DNA from: Candidatus Helarchaeota archaeon
GTDB lineage: Archaea > Asgardarchaeota > Lokiarchaeia > Helarchaeales > HEL-GB-A
Reading direction: 5' to 3'
Assembly (NCBI GenBank): GCA_016840125.1
Contig: JAEOSY010000160.1
Span: forward strand, 1 to 30,169
DNA length: 30,169 nt
Part shown: piece after piece, positions 8,232 through 16,935 of the stretch
Numbering within the stretch: the stretch's first letter is position 1
Layout: every line of letters starts with the position of its first letter
Translations under genes and position numbers: made by a program
The notes under the pieces: model-generated
Databases searched by the model: none
What the model was told of the DNA's origin: nothing
Seen by the model: the letters and a program-made list of their open reading frames with translations, nothing else

Positions 8232-9548
8232 TTATTTTTTCAATTCTTTGGCTTTTGTCAAAATTCGCTCTAAAATCTCAACATCTGAGAGGCATTCCCC
8301 AGGCGCATCAACCACTTTCCGCAATTTAATAGGTACTGAGTCCATCCGATAGGCAGTCCCCTCTTCTTCAACTCCTACAATAGACGGTGGAAGGATTAAA
8401 TCTGCTAACTCAGTTGTAGGGGTTATGTGCGGCTCAATGGCAATGGTTGGAATCTTCGCCAAGTGTCTGTTAGAAATTGCAGGAAAATTAGAACCTGGAT
8501 CTGATGCTATAATTAATGCGGCATCCGACTCACCATTCCAGAGTACATCGTTTGCACAATATTCACCTGGATTATATCGTGGATACCCCTTAGCGAAATC
8601 GATGGCGAAAGGATACCCTGTTTGCCATCCCCAGACAATTCCAGCTCCCGTTACGTTATAATGGCCCCGCATGGGTGAGATGATCCATTTTGTATGGGAG
8701 TTCAATGCTCGAACGAAGTTAATCGCAATATCAATGTTACGATGGCGTCCGAATGTTTGAGTTAACCCCATACCGAAGAAAAGAACGCCAAAATACGCCG
8801 TCTTAAAAATTTCGAGCAGTTCGAGGAGTTTCTCCTTGGGCACTCCTGCAACTACATCTGGAATGTCAACCCCATTCAAGGCTGCTAAACCCGCGCTTAT
8901 TAATTCATAATCCTTGCCCTGTTCAACCGGGACATGGATATCAGCGAGTTTGGCCGCATCGGTATTTCGGGGGTCAACTACAATGAGAGTTCGATCTTTG
9001 GCACCCTTATCCCGAAAGAATCCGCGAACGAACATGGAATAGCGACTCATATGGCGTGGATGCGCAGCAGAGGGATTGCATCCCCAATACACGATAACAT
9101 TCGCCCTCGATTTTATTTCCCCCAAGGTTGCTGCACTCCGTCCACAGTCCTGAATTGCGAGAACGCTCGGACCATGACAAACTGACGCCGTTTGATCGAG
9201 TACCCCTCCAACTTCTTCCGCAAGTTTAAACCCTTCCCCTATTGCCTCATTCGAGGTCGATGAAAAGCCATATAATAAAGGACGGTGTGCATCAGTCAGA
9301 ATTTTTGCAGCTTTGGTGATCGCCTCATCCCAACTAATCGGCACAAGCTCTCCGTTTTTTCGTAGCATCGGTTTTGTGAAGCGGTGATCCGATTCTTTTA
9401 CACTAAAAAATTTTTTTGTCCCTATCGTACATGCATTGAATGTGGTAATTACTTCATTATCTTTCACATCAATCTCAAGATCGTCACACAGACATCCACA
9501 AAATGGACAGGTAATATCAGTAAATTTTTGAATCTCTTCATCAGACAT
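8232..9548 (-). CDS. fwdB: Formylmethanofuran dehydrogenase subunit B
   Basis: This is the catalytic Mo/W-bis-pterin subunit that reduces CO2 to formate inside the formylmethanofuran dehydrogenase complex, the entry step of the archaeal methyl branch. The N-terminus carries cysteines for one [4Fe-4S] cluster (C14, C17, C21 and C40), and ASVCHGPS places the metal-ligand cysteine at C124. It is Cys here, not selenocysteine. The 438-residue length is typical. A GTG at 9557 directly follows the fwdD stop, but the ATG at 9548 is better: AGGTG lies six nt before it, overlapping the fwdD stop. Translation is thus probably coupled to fwdD. Subunits A and C are not in the window, so the operon is split. 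W versus Mo cannot be decided from the sequence. Confidence 0.96.
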   Translation of the reverse strand: MSDEEIQKFTDITCPFCGCLCDDLEIDVKDNEVITTFNACTIGTKKFFSVKESDHRFTKPMLRKNGELVPISWDEAITKAAKILTDAHRPLLYGFSSTSNEAIGEGFKLAEEVGGVLDQTASVCHGPSVLAIQDCGRSAATLGEIKSRANVIVYWGCNPSAAHPRHMSRYSMFVRGFFRDKGAKDRTLIVVDPRNTDAAKLADIHVPVEQGKDYELISAGLAALNGVDIPDVVAGVPKEKLLELLEIFKTAYFGVLFFGMGLTQTFGRHRNIDIAINFVRALNSHTKWIISPMRGHYNVTGAGIVWGWQTGYPFAIDFAKGYPRYNPGEYCANDVLWNGESDAALIIASDPGSNFPAISNRHLAKIPTIAIEPHITPTTELADLILPPSIVGVEEEGTAYRMDSVPIKLRKVVDAPGECLSDVEILERILTKAKELKK

Positions 9549-9557
9549 GTCCTGCAC

Positions 9558-9956
9558 CTATTTTTTTAATTCATGCATTAATTCGAGCGCGTTTAATACT
9601 TTTTCTCCAGGATCTGCTGTTTCAATTGTTGCCTCAACTCCCTTAAATGAAGGCATCCCGACTGAATATGTATCCACATTCACAATGTGATTTCCCCATG
9701 GTCCCATTGGGATATGAGCAATTCCTGGATGAGGAGCATTTTGACTAATAACGGCTCTCACATTTACCGACCCAAAGGCGGTTGTTACTTTCACAATGGT
9801 TCCTGTATATATTTTTAATGATTTAATATCTTTGGGATCGAGTTCTACAATCCCAGCGGCTCTTGTATATTCATCACTATGCTTGGAACCTTCAAGAGCG
9901 CGCCCCTGCGCCACTGTTCTGGCGGTTATCAGATTTACATTAATAGAGCTAGCCAT
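9558..9956 (-). CDS. fwdD: Formylmethanofuran dehydrogenase subunit D
   Basis: FwdD supplies the molybdopterin-dinucleotide-binding domain that covers the active site formed with FwdB. At 132 residues it has the usual size. The family pattern is clear: VNLITARTVAQG at the start, then AAGIVELDPKDIKSL, a beta-barrel strand pair (GTIVKVTTAFGSVNVRAV), and HPGIAHIPMGPWGNHIV. The ATG at 9956 has GGTGA four nt upstream. It is the first gene of the fwdDB pair and is divergent from the alpha-mannosidase, with about 135 bp between the starts. Confidence 0.95.
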   Translation of the reverse strand: MASSINVNLITARTVAQGRALEGSKHSDEYTRAAGIVELDPKDIKSLKIYTGTIVKVTTAFGSVNVRAVISQNAPHPGIAHIPMGPWGNHIVNVDTYSVGMPSFKGVEATIETADPGEKVLNALELMHELKK

Positions 9957-10091
9957 GAACTCACCAAATTTTCAATGGATTTGTCACCAACACTTTAGAG
10001 AATCTCTTTAAAAATTATTTCCATTAGGTAAAAATTAAAGAATGAGATTATATTCCTATGTTATTAACCATTTTAATTCTGAGGCTTAATC

Positions 10092-12773
10092 ATGTTCGAT
10101 GAAATCCTTCATTCTCCTTTTTTAGATAAGATGTTGAAATTTCTGGATAAACAAAATTTATTTTACCCTGTTGCAAAGAATTTAGGAACGATTGCCACGA
10201 AATTTCTTTGGAAATTGGAAAAAGATGATTTCAATATTTATGCTATTGGTCAATCTCATCTAGACGCTGCTTGGCTGTGGCGACGGATCGTAACTATTCG
10301 GAAGAATAATGTTACCTTCTCGAATGCGTTGAAACATATGGACGAATACCCCTTCTTCACCTTCTCCTGTTCATCGGCCCAATATTATGAGTGGATGGAG
10401 AATTATTTCCCCGAGAAATTTGAAAAAATTAAGCAACGTGTGAAAGAAGGGCGGTTAGAACTCGTTGGAGGCATGTGGATTGAACCTGATCTTAACTGTA
10501 CCTCTGGGGAATCACTCGTTCGACAGAGATTATATGGACAACGCTATTATTTAGAAAAGTTTGGGAAAATGAGTGAAATTGGCTGGCTTACCGACTGCTT
10601 TGGCTATAACTGGACACTACCCCAGATCCTTCGCAAGTCCGGAGCCAAATTTTTCTATACAAATAAGATGTCTTGGAATAAAGTATCGAAATTCCCCTTT
10701 ATGGTCTTCCATTGGCAATCTCCGGATGGGTCCCAAGTATTGACCCTCAGCATGCCTTATACTATTAATGCAATTATAAATAGTCCTGGAATGGGGCAAT
10801 TTAAGGAATATACGAGTGTCCTCGAAAATATTGAGAATGATCGGGTGTTTAATTACGAAAGTGATTATGAAGATATCAAGGAACGAAGAACTGGCGATTA
10901 CATCCATGATCTTCCCATGATCTATGGATTGGGAGATGGTGGGGGTGGTCCCCTTCGTATCGAAATTATTGTTCTGAAGGATCTACTTAGACAGAAGAGC
11001 ATTCAAGGCTTTATCACGATGCGAGAATACTTCTCAAAAATTGAAAAATCCATTGACCTTGATCGCCTTCCCATCTGGAATGATGAAATGTATTTAGAAG
11101 TTCATCGCGGCTGCTACACATCACAAGTATGGCTAAAAGCATTAATGCGGAAAACAGAATTCGCCATGTATAATCTCGAGATTTTAGGAATCGTCGCCTC
11201 AGTATTTGGGGGCTGGGGGTATCCAAAGGAAAAACTAAGAAAGATCTGGAAACTGGTTCTGTTCAATCAGTTTCATGATATCTTACCGGGATCTTCCATT
11301 CCTGAAGTGTATGTGGATACTCGGGAAGATTTCAAAAAGATCCAGACCGCTATAAATATAGCTCAGGAATCCGCCACTCAATCATTGCTTAAACAAATAA
11401 ATATCGAACAACCTGGTTTATTAATCTTTAATACTAACTCATGGAAACGGGATTCCCCTATAGAAATCAGTGATGTTGAACCCTCAATTATAAAATCCAC
11501 AAAAGGGATTGAAATTCCATCTCAAATTAGTGAAAATAAGCAGCTTTTCATTGCTAAAGATATTCCTAGCTGTGGTTATACCTACGTTTCGTTGGATCCC
11601 ACTGAAAACCTTCCTGAATATAAGACAGATCTCATTGCAGAGGATGCAGAAGAACTAATAACACTTGAGAATACTTTCCTAAAAGTCCAAATTAACAAGA
11701 GGACTGGAACTGTCTCAAGCATTTATCACAAAACATTGAAGAAGCAGATACTAACCGCTCCTGGCAACTGTGTACAGATATATGAAGAGATGATGCTCCG
11801 TGAAAATCCAGCTTGGAACATCGATCCTAGTTATAACGAAAAGCCCGTGAAATTAGAGGAGGAAATTCAAGTTGAACTTAAAGAGTCTGGACCTGTAAGA
11901 GTATTGGTTGAAGTTCGGCGGAAGGTGGAGAAGCCCTCCATTTTAATAGTCCAAAAAATCAGCCTTTTAACCAATACTAATCGTGTTGATTTCAAATTGT
12001 ATCTGCAATATTATATAAAAAAGACGATCATCAAATTGGCCTTTCCTCTGGATGTAGAAACTGATAAAATTCATTGTGAAATCCCATTCGGTGTTATAGA
12101 CCGTTTCACCCAACCAAAAACCCCTGCGCAAAAAGGGCAATGGGAAATTCCGTGTCATAAATGGGTGGATGTTTCCCAATCAGATTACGGCGTTACCCTC
12201 ATAAATAAGTCAAGGTACGGCTTTGATGCCCGATATCACCCCAAATACAAGAATGTTGTGCGAATGACCGTTTTACGGATCCCCGTCTATCCCTCCGCGG
12301 GCAATCCCCTCATGAGTCTGATCCCCAGTGGTAAATATCATGAACAATCTGAGTTTTCTGTGGATTATGCTCTTTACATTCATAAAGGTGATTGGATTGA
12401 TGCTCAATCCTATTTACCCGCCTCTGAGTTTAACAATCCCCCTATTCAAATCCCAGTCAACAAGAATACCGGCGCCCTCCCTGAAGAATTTGAATTTGTT
12501 AAAGTGGAGCCGACGAATGTATTAGTCAGTGCAATCAAGCTCCCGGAGGATACTCAAAATAAAGCTCTCGTTCTTCGGGTTTATGAAACTATAGGCAAAC
12601 CAACCGAAGCTGACATGAAATTTCATGAACGTATTTCCATTGAAAGCGTTGCAGAAACTGATCTTTTAGAGATGAACCCTCAAGAATTCCTTGCTGAAAA
12701 AGACTCGGTGCATTTTAGCATAAAACCATTTGAAATAAAGACATTTCTGATTAAATATCAAATCTCAAGCTAA
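10092..12773 (+). CDS. GH38-family alpha-mannosidase
   Basis: This is a retaining alpha-mannosidase of glycoside hydrolase family 38, which would remove alpha-linked mannose from glycans. It has 893 residues and no signal peptide, so it is probably cytoplasmic. The Zn-binding HLDAAWLW is at residues 56-63 (H56, D58). The nucleophile Asp lies in WLTDCFGYNWTLPQIL (D168; many relatives read WxPDxFG, so Pro is replaced by Thr). NQFHDILPGSSI near residue 396 gives the later zinc His. The C-terminal half is the expected beta-rich region. The ATG at 10092 has GAGG seven nt upstream. It is a single gene, convergent with a ferredoxin gene only 4 bp away. It may recycle the host's own mannose-containing N-glycans or lipids, or scavenge external ones; this is inference. 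Confidence 0.94.
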   Translation: MFDEILHSPFLDKMLKFLDKQNLFYPVAKNLGTIATKFLWKLEKDDFNIYAIGQSHLDAAWLWRRIVTIRKNNVTFSNALKHMDEYPFFTFSCSSAQYYEWMENYFPEKFEKIKQRVKEGRLELVGGMWIEPDLNCTSGESLVRQRLYGQRYYLEKFGKMSEIGWLTDCFGYNWTLPQILRKSGAKFFYTNKMSWNKVSKFPFMVFHWQSPDGSQVLTLSMPYTINAIINSPGMGQFKEYTSVLENIENDRVFNYESDYEDIKERRTGDYIHDLPMIYGLGDGGGGPLRIEIIVLKDLLRQKSIQGFITMREYFSKIEKSIDLDRLPIWNDEMYLEVHRGCYTSQVWLKALMRKTEFAMYNLEILGIVASVFGGWGYPKEKLRKIWKLVLFNQFHDILPGSSIPEVYVDTREDFKKIQTAINIAQESATQSLLKQINIEQPGLLIFNTNSWKRDSPIEISDVEPSIIKSTKGIEIPSQISENKQLFIAKDIPSCGYTYVSLDPTENLPEYKTDLIAEDAEELITLENTFLKVQINKRTGTVSSIYHKTLKKQILTAPGNCVQIYEEMMLRENPAWNIDPSYNEKPVKLEEEIQVELKESGPVRVLVEVRRKVEKPSILIVQKISLLTNTNRVDFKLYLQYYIKKTIIKLAFPLDVETDKIHCEIPFGVIDRFTQPKTPAQKGQWEIPCHKWVDVSQSDYGVTLINKSRYGFDARYHPKYKNVVRMTVLRIPVYPSAGNPLMSLIPSGKYHEQSEFSVDYALYIHKGDWIDAQSYLPASEFNNPPIQIPVNKNTGALPEEFEFVKVEPTNVLVSAIKLPEDTQNKALVLRVYETIGKPTEADMKFHERISIESVAETDLLEMNPQEFLAEKDSVHFSIKPFEIKTFLIKYQISS

Positions 12774-12777
12774 AACA

Positions 12778-13035
12778 TTATTTTTTTATTAATCTGAGGG
12801 CTCCATTTGGACAAACTGCTTCACAAATCCCACATTCCCCTTCTATTTCTTTGCAGAGGTTGAGATTTAATACACAGCAAACCCCGTTGATAGCGCGGAG
12901 CAGCACGTCATTTGATTTTGGTGCTATTCCTTCTCCACAAGACGGTTGAATTTCAATATTGACTGGGCACGCCATTATACAGCAACTGCAGCCACTGCAT
13001 AGTTCCGGATCAATATGTATCTCGAGATCAACCAC
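12778..13035 (-). CDS. FwdG-like ferredoxin with two Fe-S cluster sites
   Basis: An 85-residue electron-transfer protein. Cluster I is canonical: C13-x2-C16-x2-C19-x3-C23-P, with an extra C18. Cluster II has a stretched first spacing, C61-x6-C68-x2-C71-x3-C75-P. Extra cysteines are C33, C53 and C54. It is a paralogue of the ferredoxin at 13722: both share NG(L/V)xC followed by NxNLC before cluster II. The start is a GTG at 13035 with only a weak GGATGG site; no ATG is available in frame. It lies tail-to-tail with the alpha-mannosidase and divergent from a membrane-protein gene. A role as electron carrier for formylmethanofuran dehydrogenase is inferred from similarity to the fwdF-linked copy. 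Confidence 0.85.
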   Translation of the reverse strand: MVDLEIHIDPELCSGCSCCIMACPVNIEIQPSCGEGIAPKSNDVLLRAINGVCCVLNLNLCKEIEGECGICEAVCPNGALRLIKK

Positions 13036-13132
13036 CTTATATCCATCCAGCTGAGTTTTTGAATCTGTATTAAGAGGGACTCGTATGATATTAAAATTAT
13101 AGGCAATTTATTCATTCACTTAAGTTTTTAAG

Positions 13133-13140
13133 TTTATATT
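13133..13140 (+). promoter_or_regulatory. TATA-like box upstream of the 13186 gene
   Basis: TTTATATT lies about 50 nt before the ATG at 13186, inside the 150-bp divergent region shared with the ferredoxin gene. It is based on motif and position only. Confidence 0.35.
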
Positions 13141-13185
13141 CTCTATACTGAATTAACGCAAAGGATTTTGTTCTAGGGTGGGAAA

Positions 13186-13623
13186 ATGGTTGAATTATTT
13201 ACGATGATCATCTTTTTTAGCATCGTGTGGGTGATCGCGGGAACTATCATTTTCCTACACGGAATTCAACTCTTTAGAAACCCTAAAAATAGTTGGTATC
13301 AAAAACCAGATACACCTGAGAAAACAATCAAGGACTTTAATATTGTGCTCTTGGCTATTGGATTATCAATGATACTTTTTGCAATAGCTTCCTTATTTAT
13401 TCAACCTGAAGCTTGGTTGGTTTTCTTCCTAATGGATTTATCATTCATTCTTGTGTTGCTAGGTGGATTTTTCATGCTCAAGCCGGGAATAATAATTATA
13501 AAAGATGCATATAATCCTCCAACCGCCCCTGGGAAGCGGCAAGGTCTGTTTCTCCTCATCTCTGGACTAATCTTCCTTGTGCTAAGTATCTTGGTAATAT
13601 ACCTCGTCTATTTTTTCTTATAA
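13186..13623 (+). CDS. Small membrane protein, four predicted TM helices
   Basis: I do not recognise this 145-residue protein. Hydrophobic segments lie at about residues 5-28, 51-72, 76-98 and 119-145. A polar loop (residues 31-50, RNPKNSWYQKPDTPEKT) follows the first helix and a short basic loop (about 108-119) precedes the last. It has no catalytic motif. The ATG at 13186 follows GGGTGGG four nt upstream, a good ribosome site. It sits alone between two ferredoxin genes, with about 100 bp before the next gene, so a link to Fe-S electron transfer is possible but unsupported. Confidence 0.8.
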   Translation: MVELFTMIIFFSIVWVIAGTIIFLHGIQLFRNPKNSWYQKPDTPEKTIKDFNIVLLAIGLSMILFAIASLFIQPEAWLVFFLMDLSFILVLLGGFFMLKPGIIIIKDAYNPPTAPGKRQGLFLLISGLIFLVLSILVIYLVYFFL

Positions 13624-13721
13624 TCTGAGATTTAATCTTATTTAGATAATACCCTGTGGATTGAAAATATTTTTAATGCCTTTATCAGAAGTTAAAGTGA
13701 ACATTTTTGGATTGATAGAAA

Positions 13722-13994
13722 ATGCAAACTGACACAGAAGAAGTAACCGAGCAACGGGTATACCGTCCTAAAGTGAATATGCGCTTGTGTATTGGCTGTG
13801 GCGACTGTGTAGTCGCTTGTCCCATTAATAAAAAGCCAGACGGCTCAACCGATGAAAGCAAAACCATCTTATCAGTTCAAAACGGACTATTATGTATTGA
13901 CAATGTTAACTTATGTGATGGTTGCGGCGTTTGCATTGAAGCCTGTTTGCCAAAAGCAATTTCCATTGAATTCCCAGTTCAGGAGGAAGAATAA
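13722..13994 (+). CDS. FwdG-like 2[4Fe-4S] ferredoxin
   Basis: A 90-residue ferredoxin with two standard cluster motifs, C23-x2-C26-x2-C29-x3-C33-P and C65-x2-C68-x2-C71-x3-C75, plus a lone C58. In the second motif the usual Pro is displaced by one residue (ACLPKAI). Both ends are acidic. Its stop codon touches the ATG of the polyferredoxin gene, so the two are certainly co-translated. This pairing resembles fwdG next to fwdF in formylmethanofuran dehydrogenase operons, where these subunits carry electrons to FwdB. I leave the symbol empty because assignment to FwdG rests on context and general similarity. Confidence 0.9.
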   Translation: MQTDTEEVTEQRVYRPKVNMRLCIGCGDCVVACPINKKPDGSTDESKTILSVQNGLLCIDNVNLCDGCGVCIEACLPKAISIEFPVQEEE

Positions 13995-14717
13995 ATGTAT
14001 CCTGCTTTTGTTCGTTCAATTGATGAAAATACACAAACAATAGAAATGCGCATGCTCAATTTGAAGACGGCGCTAAATCATAATCTGAAAAAATGCCAAG
14101 GCTGTCTAACATGCCTAGTCATATGCCCGAAGGATGCTATCTCCCGTGGTCCAATCGGTGCCGTAGCAAGAGATGATCCTGTTAATCAAAACCTTGCTAA
14201 AATATTAATCGATCAAAACAAATGCAGCTTCTGTGGTATTTGCGATGTTTTATGTCCTTACGGTGCACTCTACCTCCTTATTGATGGGGAACGTAAAATA
14301 CAGCTTATTAATGAAAAAGCCCTTCCTAACTTAATAATAGAGGAAATAGATAGCCCCAAACTTGACTTTAAAGTGAAGAAATATTGTGAAGGGGAAGTCA
14401 AGGTAACCCCTGAGAACTGCGTTGGTGGCTGCAGCACTTGCGCGCTTGTATGTCCTCAGGAAGCGATCACTATTCCAAAGGCTGAGAAAGGCTGGGAGAA
14501 GACCCCAAAAGTCTCCGTGGATAAAGACAAATGTATCTTATGTGGTGCTTGCGTAGCAGCATGTCCAACTCATGATGCTATTGAAATGCAACGAACGGAA
14601 ATAAAGTATGAGGGCGAATTTACTGAACCTTTTTGGCCAAACATAGTTAAAAAGCTGACAACGAAGATTGTCTCTGGAACCTCCATTAAAAAACAAACTG
14701 AACTCAAAGAAGAATAA
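13995..14717 (+). CDS. fwdF: FwdF-type polyferredoxin with four [4Fe-4S] cluster motifs
   Basis: This 240-residue protein carries four cluster-binding motifs: C34/37/40/44, C77/80/83/87, C142/146/149/153 (three residues between the first two cysteines) and C180/183/186/190. C131 is extra. In the crystallised methanogen complex FwdF has eight clusters and about 350 residues, so this is a shorter form. Cluster I is preceded by a non-ferredoxin N-terminus of about 30 residues. The C-terminal 40 residues have no cysteine and are polar and basic. It follows the small ferredoxin with no gap; GAGGA in the end of that gene serves as ribosome site. It would wire electrons between FwdB and soluble donors such as ferredoxin or heterodisulfide reductase. 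It could instead serve another oxidoreductase. Confidence 0.82.
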   Translation: MYPAFVRSIDENTQTIEMRMLNLKTALNHNLKKCQGCLTCLVICPKDAISRGPIGAVARDDPVNQNLAKILIDQNKCSFCGICDVLCPYGALYLLIDGERKIQLINEKALPNLIIEEIDSPKLDFKVKKYCEGEVKVTPENCVGGCSTCALVCPQEAITIPKAEKGWEKTPKVSVDKDKCILCGACVAACPTHDAIEMQRTEIKYEGEFTEPFWPNIVKKLTTKIVSGTSIKKQTELKEE

Positions 14718-14763
14718 ATTCATTAACCTTTTATCATTTCTCATTTAAATCTGGCGACCTTTT

Positions 14764-15420
14764 TTGAGTGATCCGACTAAAATTTTAGTAATTTTCGATT
14801 TAGACTTCACGCTGATTGATAATTCATTTACTATTTGTAAAGCATTCGAGTATGCGTTAATACAATTTCAAATAACTCCTCCCCCGAAAGTGGAAATAAT
14901 AAGAAAGATTGGTATTCCTCTAGAAGAAATGTTTTTAGATTATATTGATGAAGCTAAGGCTAAAAAAGGCGTGCTTCTCTTTCGTGAATACTACAGCACT
15001 CATTTTTTTGAGGGAGTAAAAATTATTACGGGGGCGATTACACTCTTAGAAGAATTAAAAGAGATAGGTTATCGATTAGCGTTATTAACCTCAAAGAAAA
15101 CCGAATATGCAATTAAGTTATTGAAACATATAAACCTCGAGAAATATTTTGAAATTATAATAGGCGAACAGGCGGAATTTAAACCTAAACCTGATCCCGC
15201 ATCCATCAATCTAATTGTATCAAAATTTCCTGACGTTAAAAAGACCTTTATGATCGGTGACCATGTAGTAGATGGTCTGGCTGCTAAAAATGCAGGGATT
15301 TTTTTTATTGGGGTCTTAACTGGAAATACCACACATGGCGATTTAAAAGCGTCTGCCACCCCAGAAGCAATTATTTTAGAAAGTGTCCAAGAAATTAATC
15401 CTACTCAACATTTAATTTGA
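14764..15420 (+). CDS. HAD-superfamily phosphatase (phosphoglycolate phosphatase-like)
   Basis: A 218-residue haloacid dehalogenase-type hydrolase that would dephosphorylate a small phosphorylated metabolite. All four motifs are present: FDLDFTLID (D12 nucleophile, D14 acid/base), LLTS at 107-110, FKPKPDP at 139-145 for the Lys, and MIGDHVVD at 163-170. The helical C1 cap lies between motifs I and II, as in Gph/PGP-like enzymes. There is no ATG: the first usable start is a TTG at 14764, and the fold needs everything from there. It is preceded by a pyrimidine-rich stretch without a clear ribosome site. It lies 46 bp after the polyferredoxin gene and 44 bp before the CoA ligase gene, all on the plus strand. 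The substrate is unknown. Confidence 0.88.
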   Translation: MSDPTKILVIFDLDFTLIDNSFTICKAFEYALIQFQITPPPKVEIIRKIGIPLEEMFLDYIDEAKAKKGVLLFREYYSTHFFEGVKIITGAITLLEELKEIGYRLALLTSKKTEYAIKLLKHINLEKYFEIIIGEQAEFKPKPDPASINLIVSKFPDVKKTFMIGDHVVDGLAAKNAGIFFIGVLTGNTTHGDLKASATPEAIILESVQEINPTQHLI

Positions 15421-15464
15421 CTTCCTTCTAAACTTTTAATTAGATTTGTTGAGGATTCAAGTGT

Positions 15465-16895
15465 ATGGATTTCGAGAGATTAATTAATCCCAAGGTTTGT
15501 GCGATAATTGGGGCTTCAAAAAACTCAGGAAAAGGCTCTTATCGCTTCTTAGAAGGGTGGACGCACAATAAGTTTAAGGGCAAGATTTATCCGGTTACAG
15601 TAAATCCAGAATATACCGAAATTTTGGGATTAAGAACATATCCCGATATCCGCGAAGTTCCAGACGAAATCGATTATGTGTTAATTGCTATTCCTGCTAA
15701 GCAAGTCGTCGAGGAAGTCCAGAAGTGTGTGGAGAAAGATGTAAAGTTTATTGTAATTTTCACGTCTGGCTTCCGAGAAGTCGGAAATAAGCAGATGGAA
15801 GATGAAATTTTGCAAGTTGCTAAGGGGAAATCACGAATACTCGGCCCAAATTGTATTGGAGTGTATTCGACTGAATCAAGAATAGGTTATTTTTTGGATC
15901 AACCTATATTTGAGCCAGGCAATGTTTCATTTATTTCTCAAAGTGGGGGTATGGCACGAAAATTTATATGGATGAGCTACTCACGTGGATTTAGAATTCG
16001 TGCTGCTGTTTCTATCGGGAATACTATCGATGTTTCTATCAGCGAATTGCTAGAATATTTTGCTGGTGACCCTAAAACCATGATTATTGGTGCTTATATT
16101 GAAGCCATTAAAGAAGCTAACAAATTCTTTCCGCTCCTCAAAAAAATTTCACCTAAAAAGCCTATAGTTATTATGAAAACTGGTCGCACTTCAAAGGGAA
16201 AAGTTGCTGCTCAAAGCCACACAGGTGCTATTGCAGGCTCGCATGAAGTTTTTTCCGCAATGGTGAAACAAGCGGGGGGAATCCTCGTTGATAGCTACGT
16301 TGAATTGACAGATACAATACTCGGCCTTCAACATTTGAAGGATCATTTACCCTTGGGAAAAAATGTCGCTATTATTAATACTGGAGGGGGAATTGCCGTA
16401 GAAATTACTGATATGTGTGAATCAATGGGACTGAAAGTAGCAGATATTGCAAACGAAACCAAAGAAAAGTTACAATCCTTTATTCCCAGTATTAATACGA
16501 TCTTCGATAACCCAATTGATCTGGGAGCCTATGGATTTCAGCCGGAGGTATTTGGTCAAGTCATAAAATACATCTCTCAGGATCCGAATATTCATTCTAT
16601 CCTGACTGTGCACGAAATAGAAAGATTCCCCCCTCTTAATGATCGTCTGAATATCCCTGATATTGGCGAGATATATACACAAGTTATGCAAAAATACAGA
16701 AATCCATCCAAACCCATTATCTCTATCATTCCACGTTCGTGGGAACGTGTAGATAACTTCATTTCATATAAAAATTTTCAGAACGATTTGTTAGAAGTTG
16801 GAATTCCTAGTTATGATTCCCCAACGAGGGCCATCATTACGCTAAAAAAACTTATTCAATATAATAGGTTCTTAAGAAACCAGTCAAAAAAATAG
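15465..16895 (+). CDS. NDP-forming acyl-CoA synthetase, alpha subunit
   Basis: This is the CoA-binding and phospho-His subunit of the archaeal ADP-forming acetyl/acyl-CoA synthetase, which makes ATP while converting an acyl-CoA to the free acid. The 476 residues hold a CoA-binding Rossmann domain (VCAIIGASKNSGKGSYRFL, ILGPNCIGVYS), then two flavodoxin-like ligase domains (FISQSGGMARKFIWM; VAIINTGGGIAVEITD). AAQSHTGAIAGSH at 248-260 carries the phosphorylated His, most likely H252. The ATP-grasp beta subunit is not fused and is not in the window, so a partner must be encoded elsewhere. The ATG at 15465 has GAGG about ten nt upstream. The acyl group cannot be told from sequence. It is probably in one transcript with the PhnN-like gene 40 bp downstream. 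Confidence 0.92.
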   Translation: MDFERLINPKVCAIIGASKNSGKGSYRFLEGWTHNKFKGKIYPVTVNPEYTEILGLRTYPDIREVPDEIDYVLIAIPAKQVVEEVQKCVEKDVKFIVIFTSGFREVGNKQMEDEILQVAKGKSRILGPNCIGVYSTESRIGYFLDQPIFEPGNVSFISQSGGMARKFIWMSYSRGFRIRAAVSIGNTIDVSISELLEYFAGDPKTMIIGAYIEAIKEANKFFPLLKKISPKKPIVIMKTGRTSKGKVAAQSHTGAIAGSHEVFSAMVKQAGGILVDSYVELTDTILGLQHLKDHLPLGKNVAIINTGGGIAVEITDMCESMGLKVADIANETKEKLQSFIPSINTIFDNPIDLGAYGFQPEVFGQVIKYISQDPNIHSILTVHEIERFPPLNDRLNIPDIGEIYTQVMQKYRNPSKPIISIIPRSWERVDNFISYKNFQNDLLEVGIPSYDSPTRAIITLKKLIQYNRFLRNQSKK

Positions 16896-16935
16896 AGAAT
16901 CAGAAAAATCAATCGTATGAACTGGAGTAGGAGTT

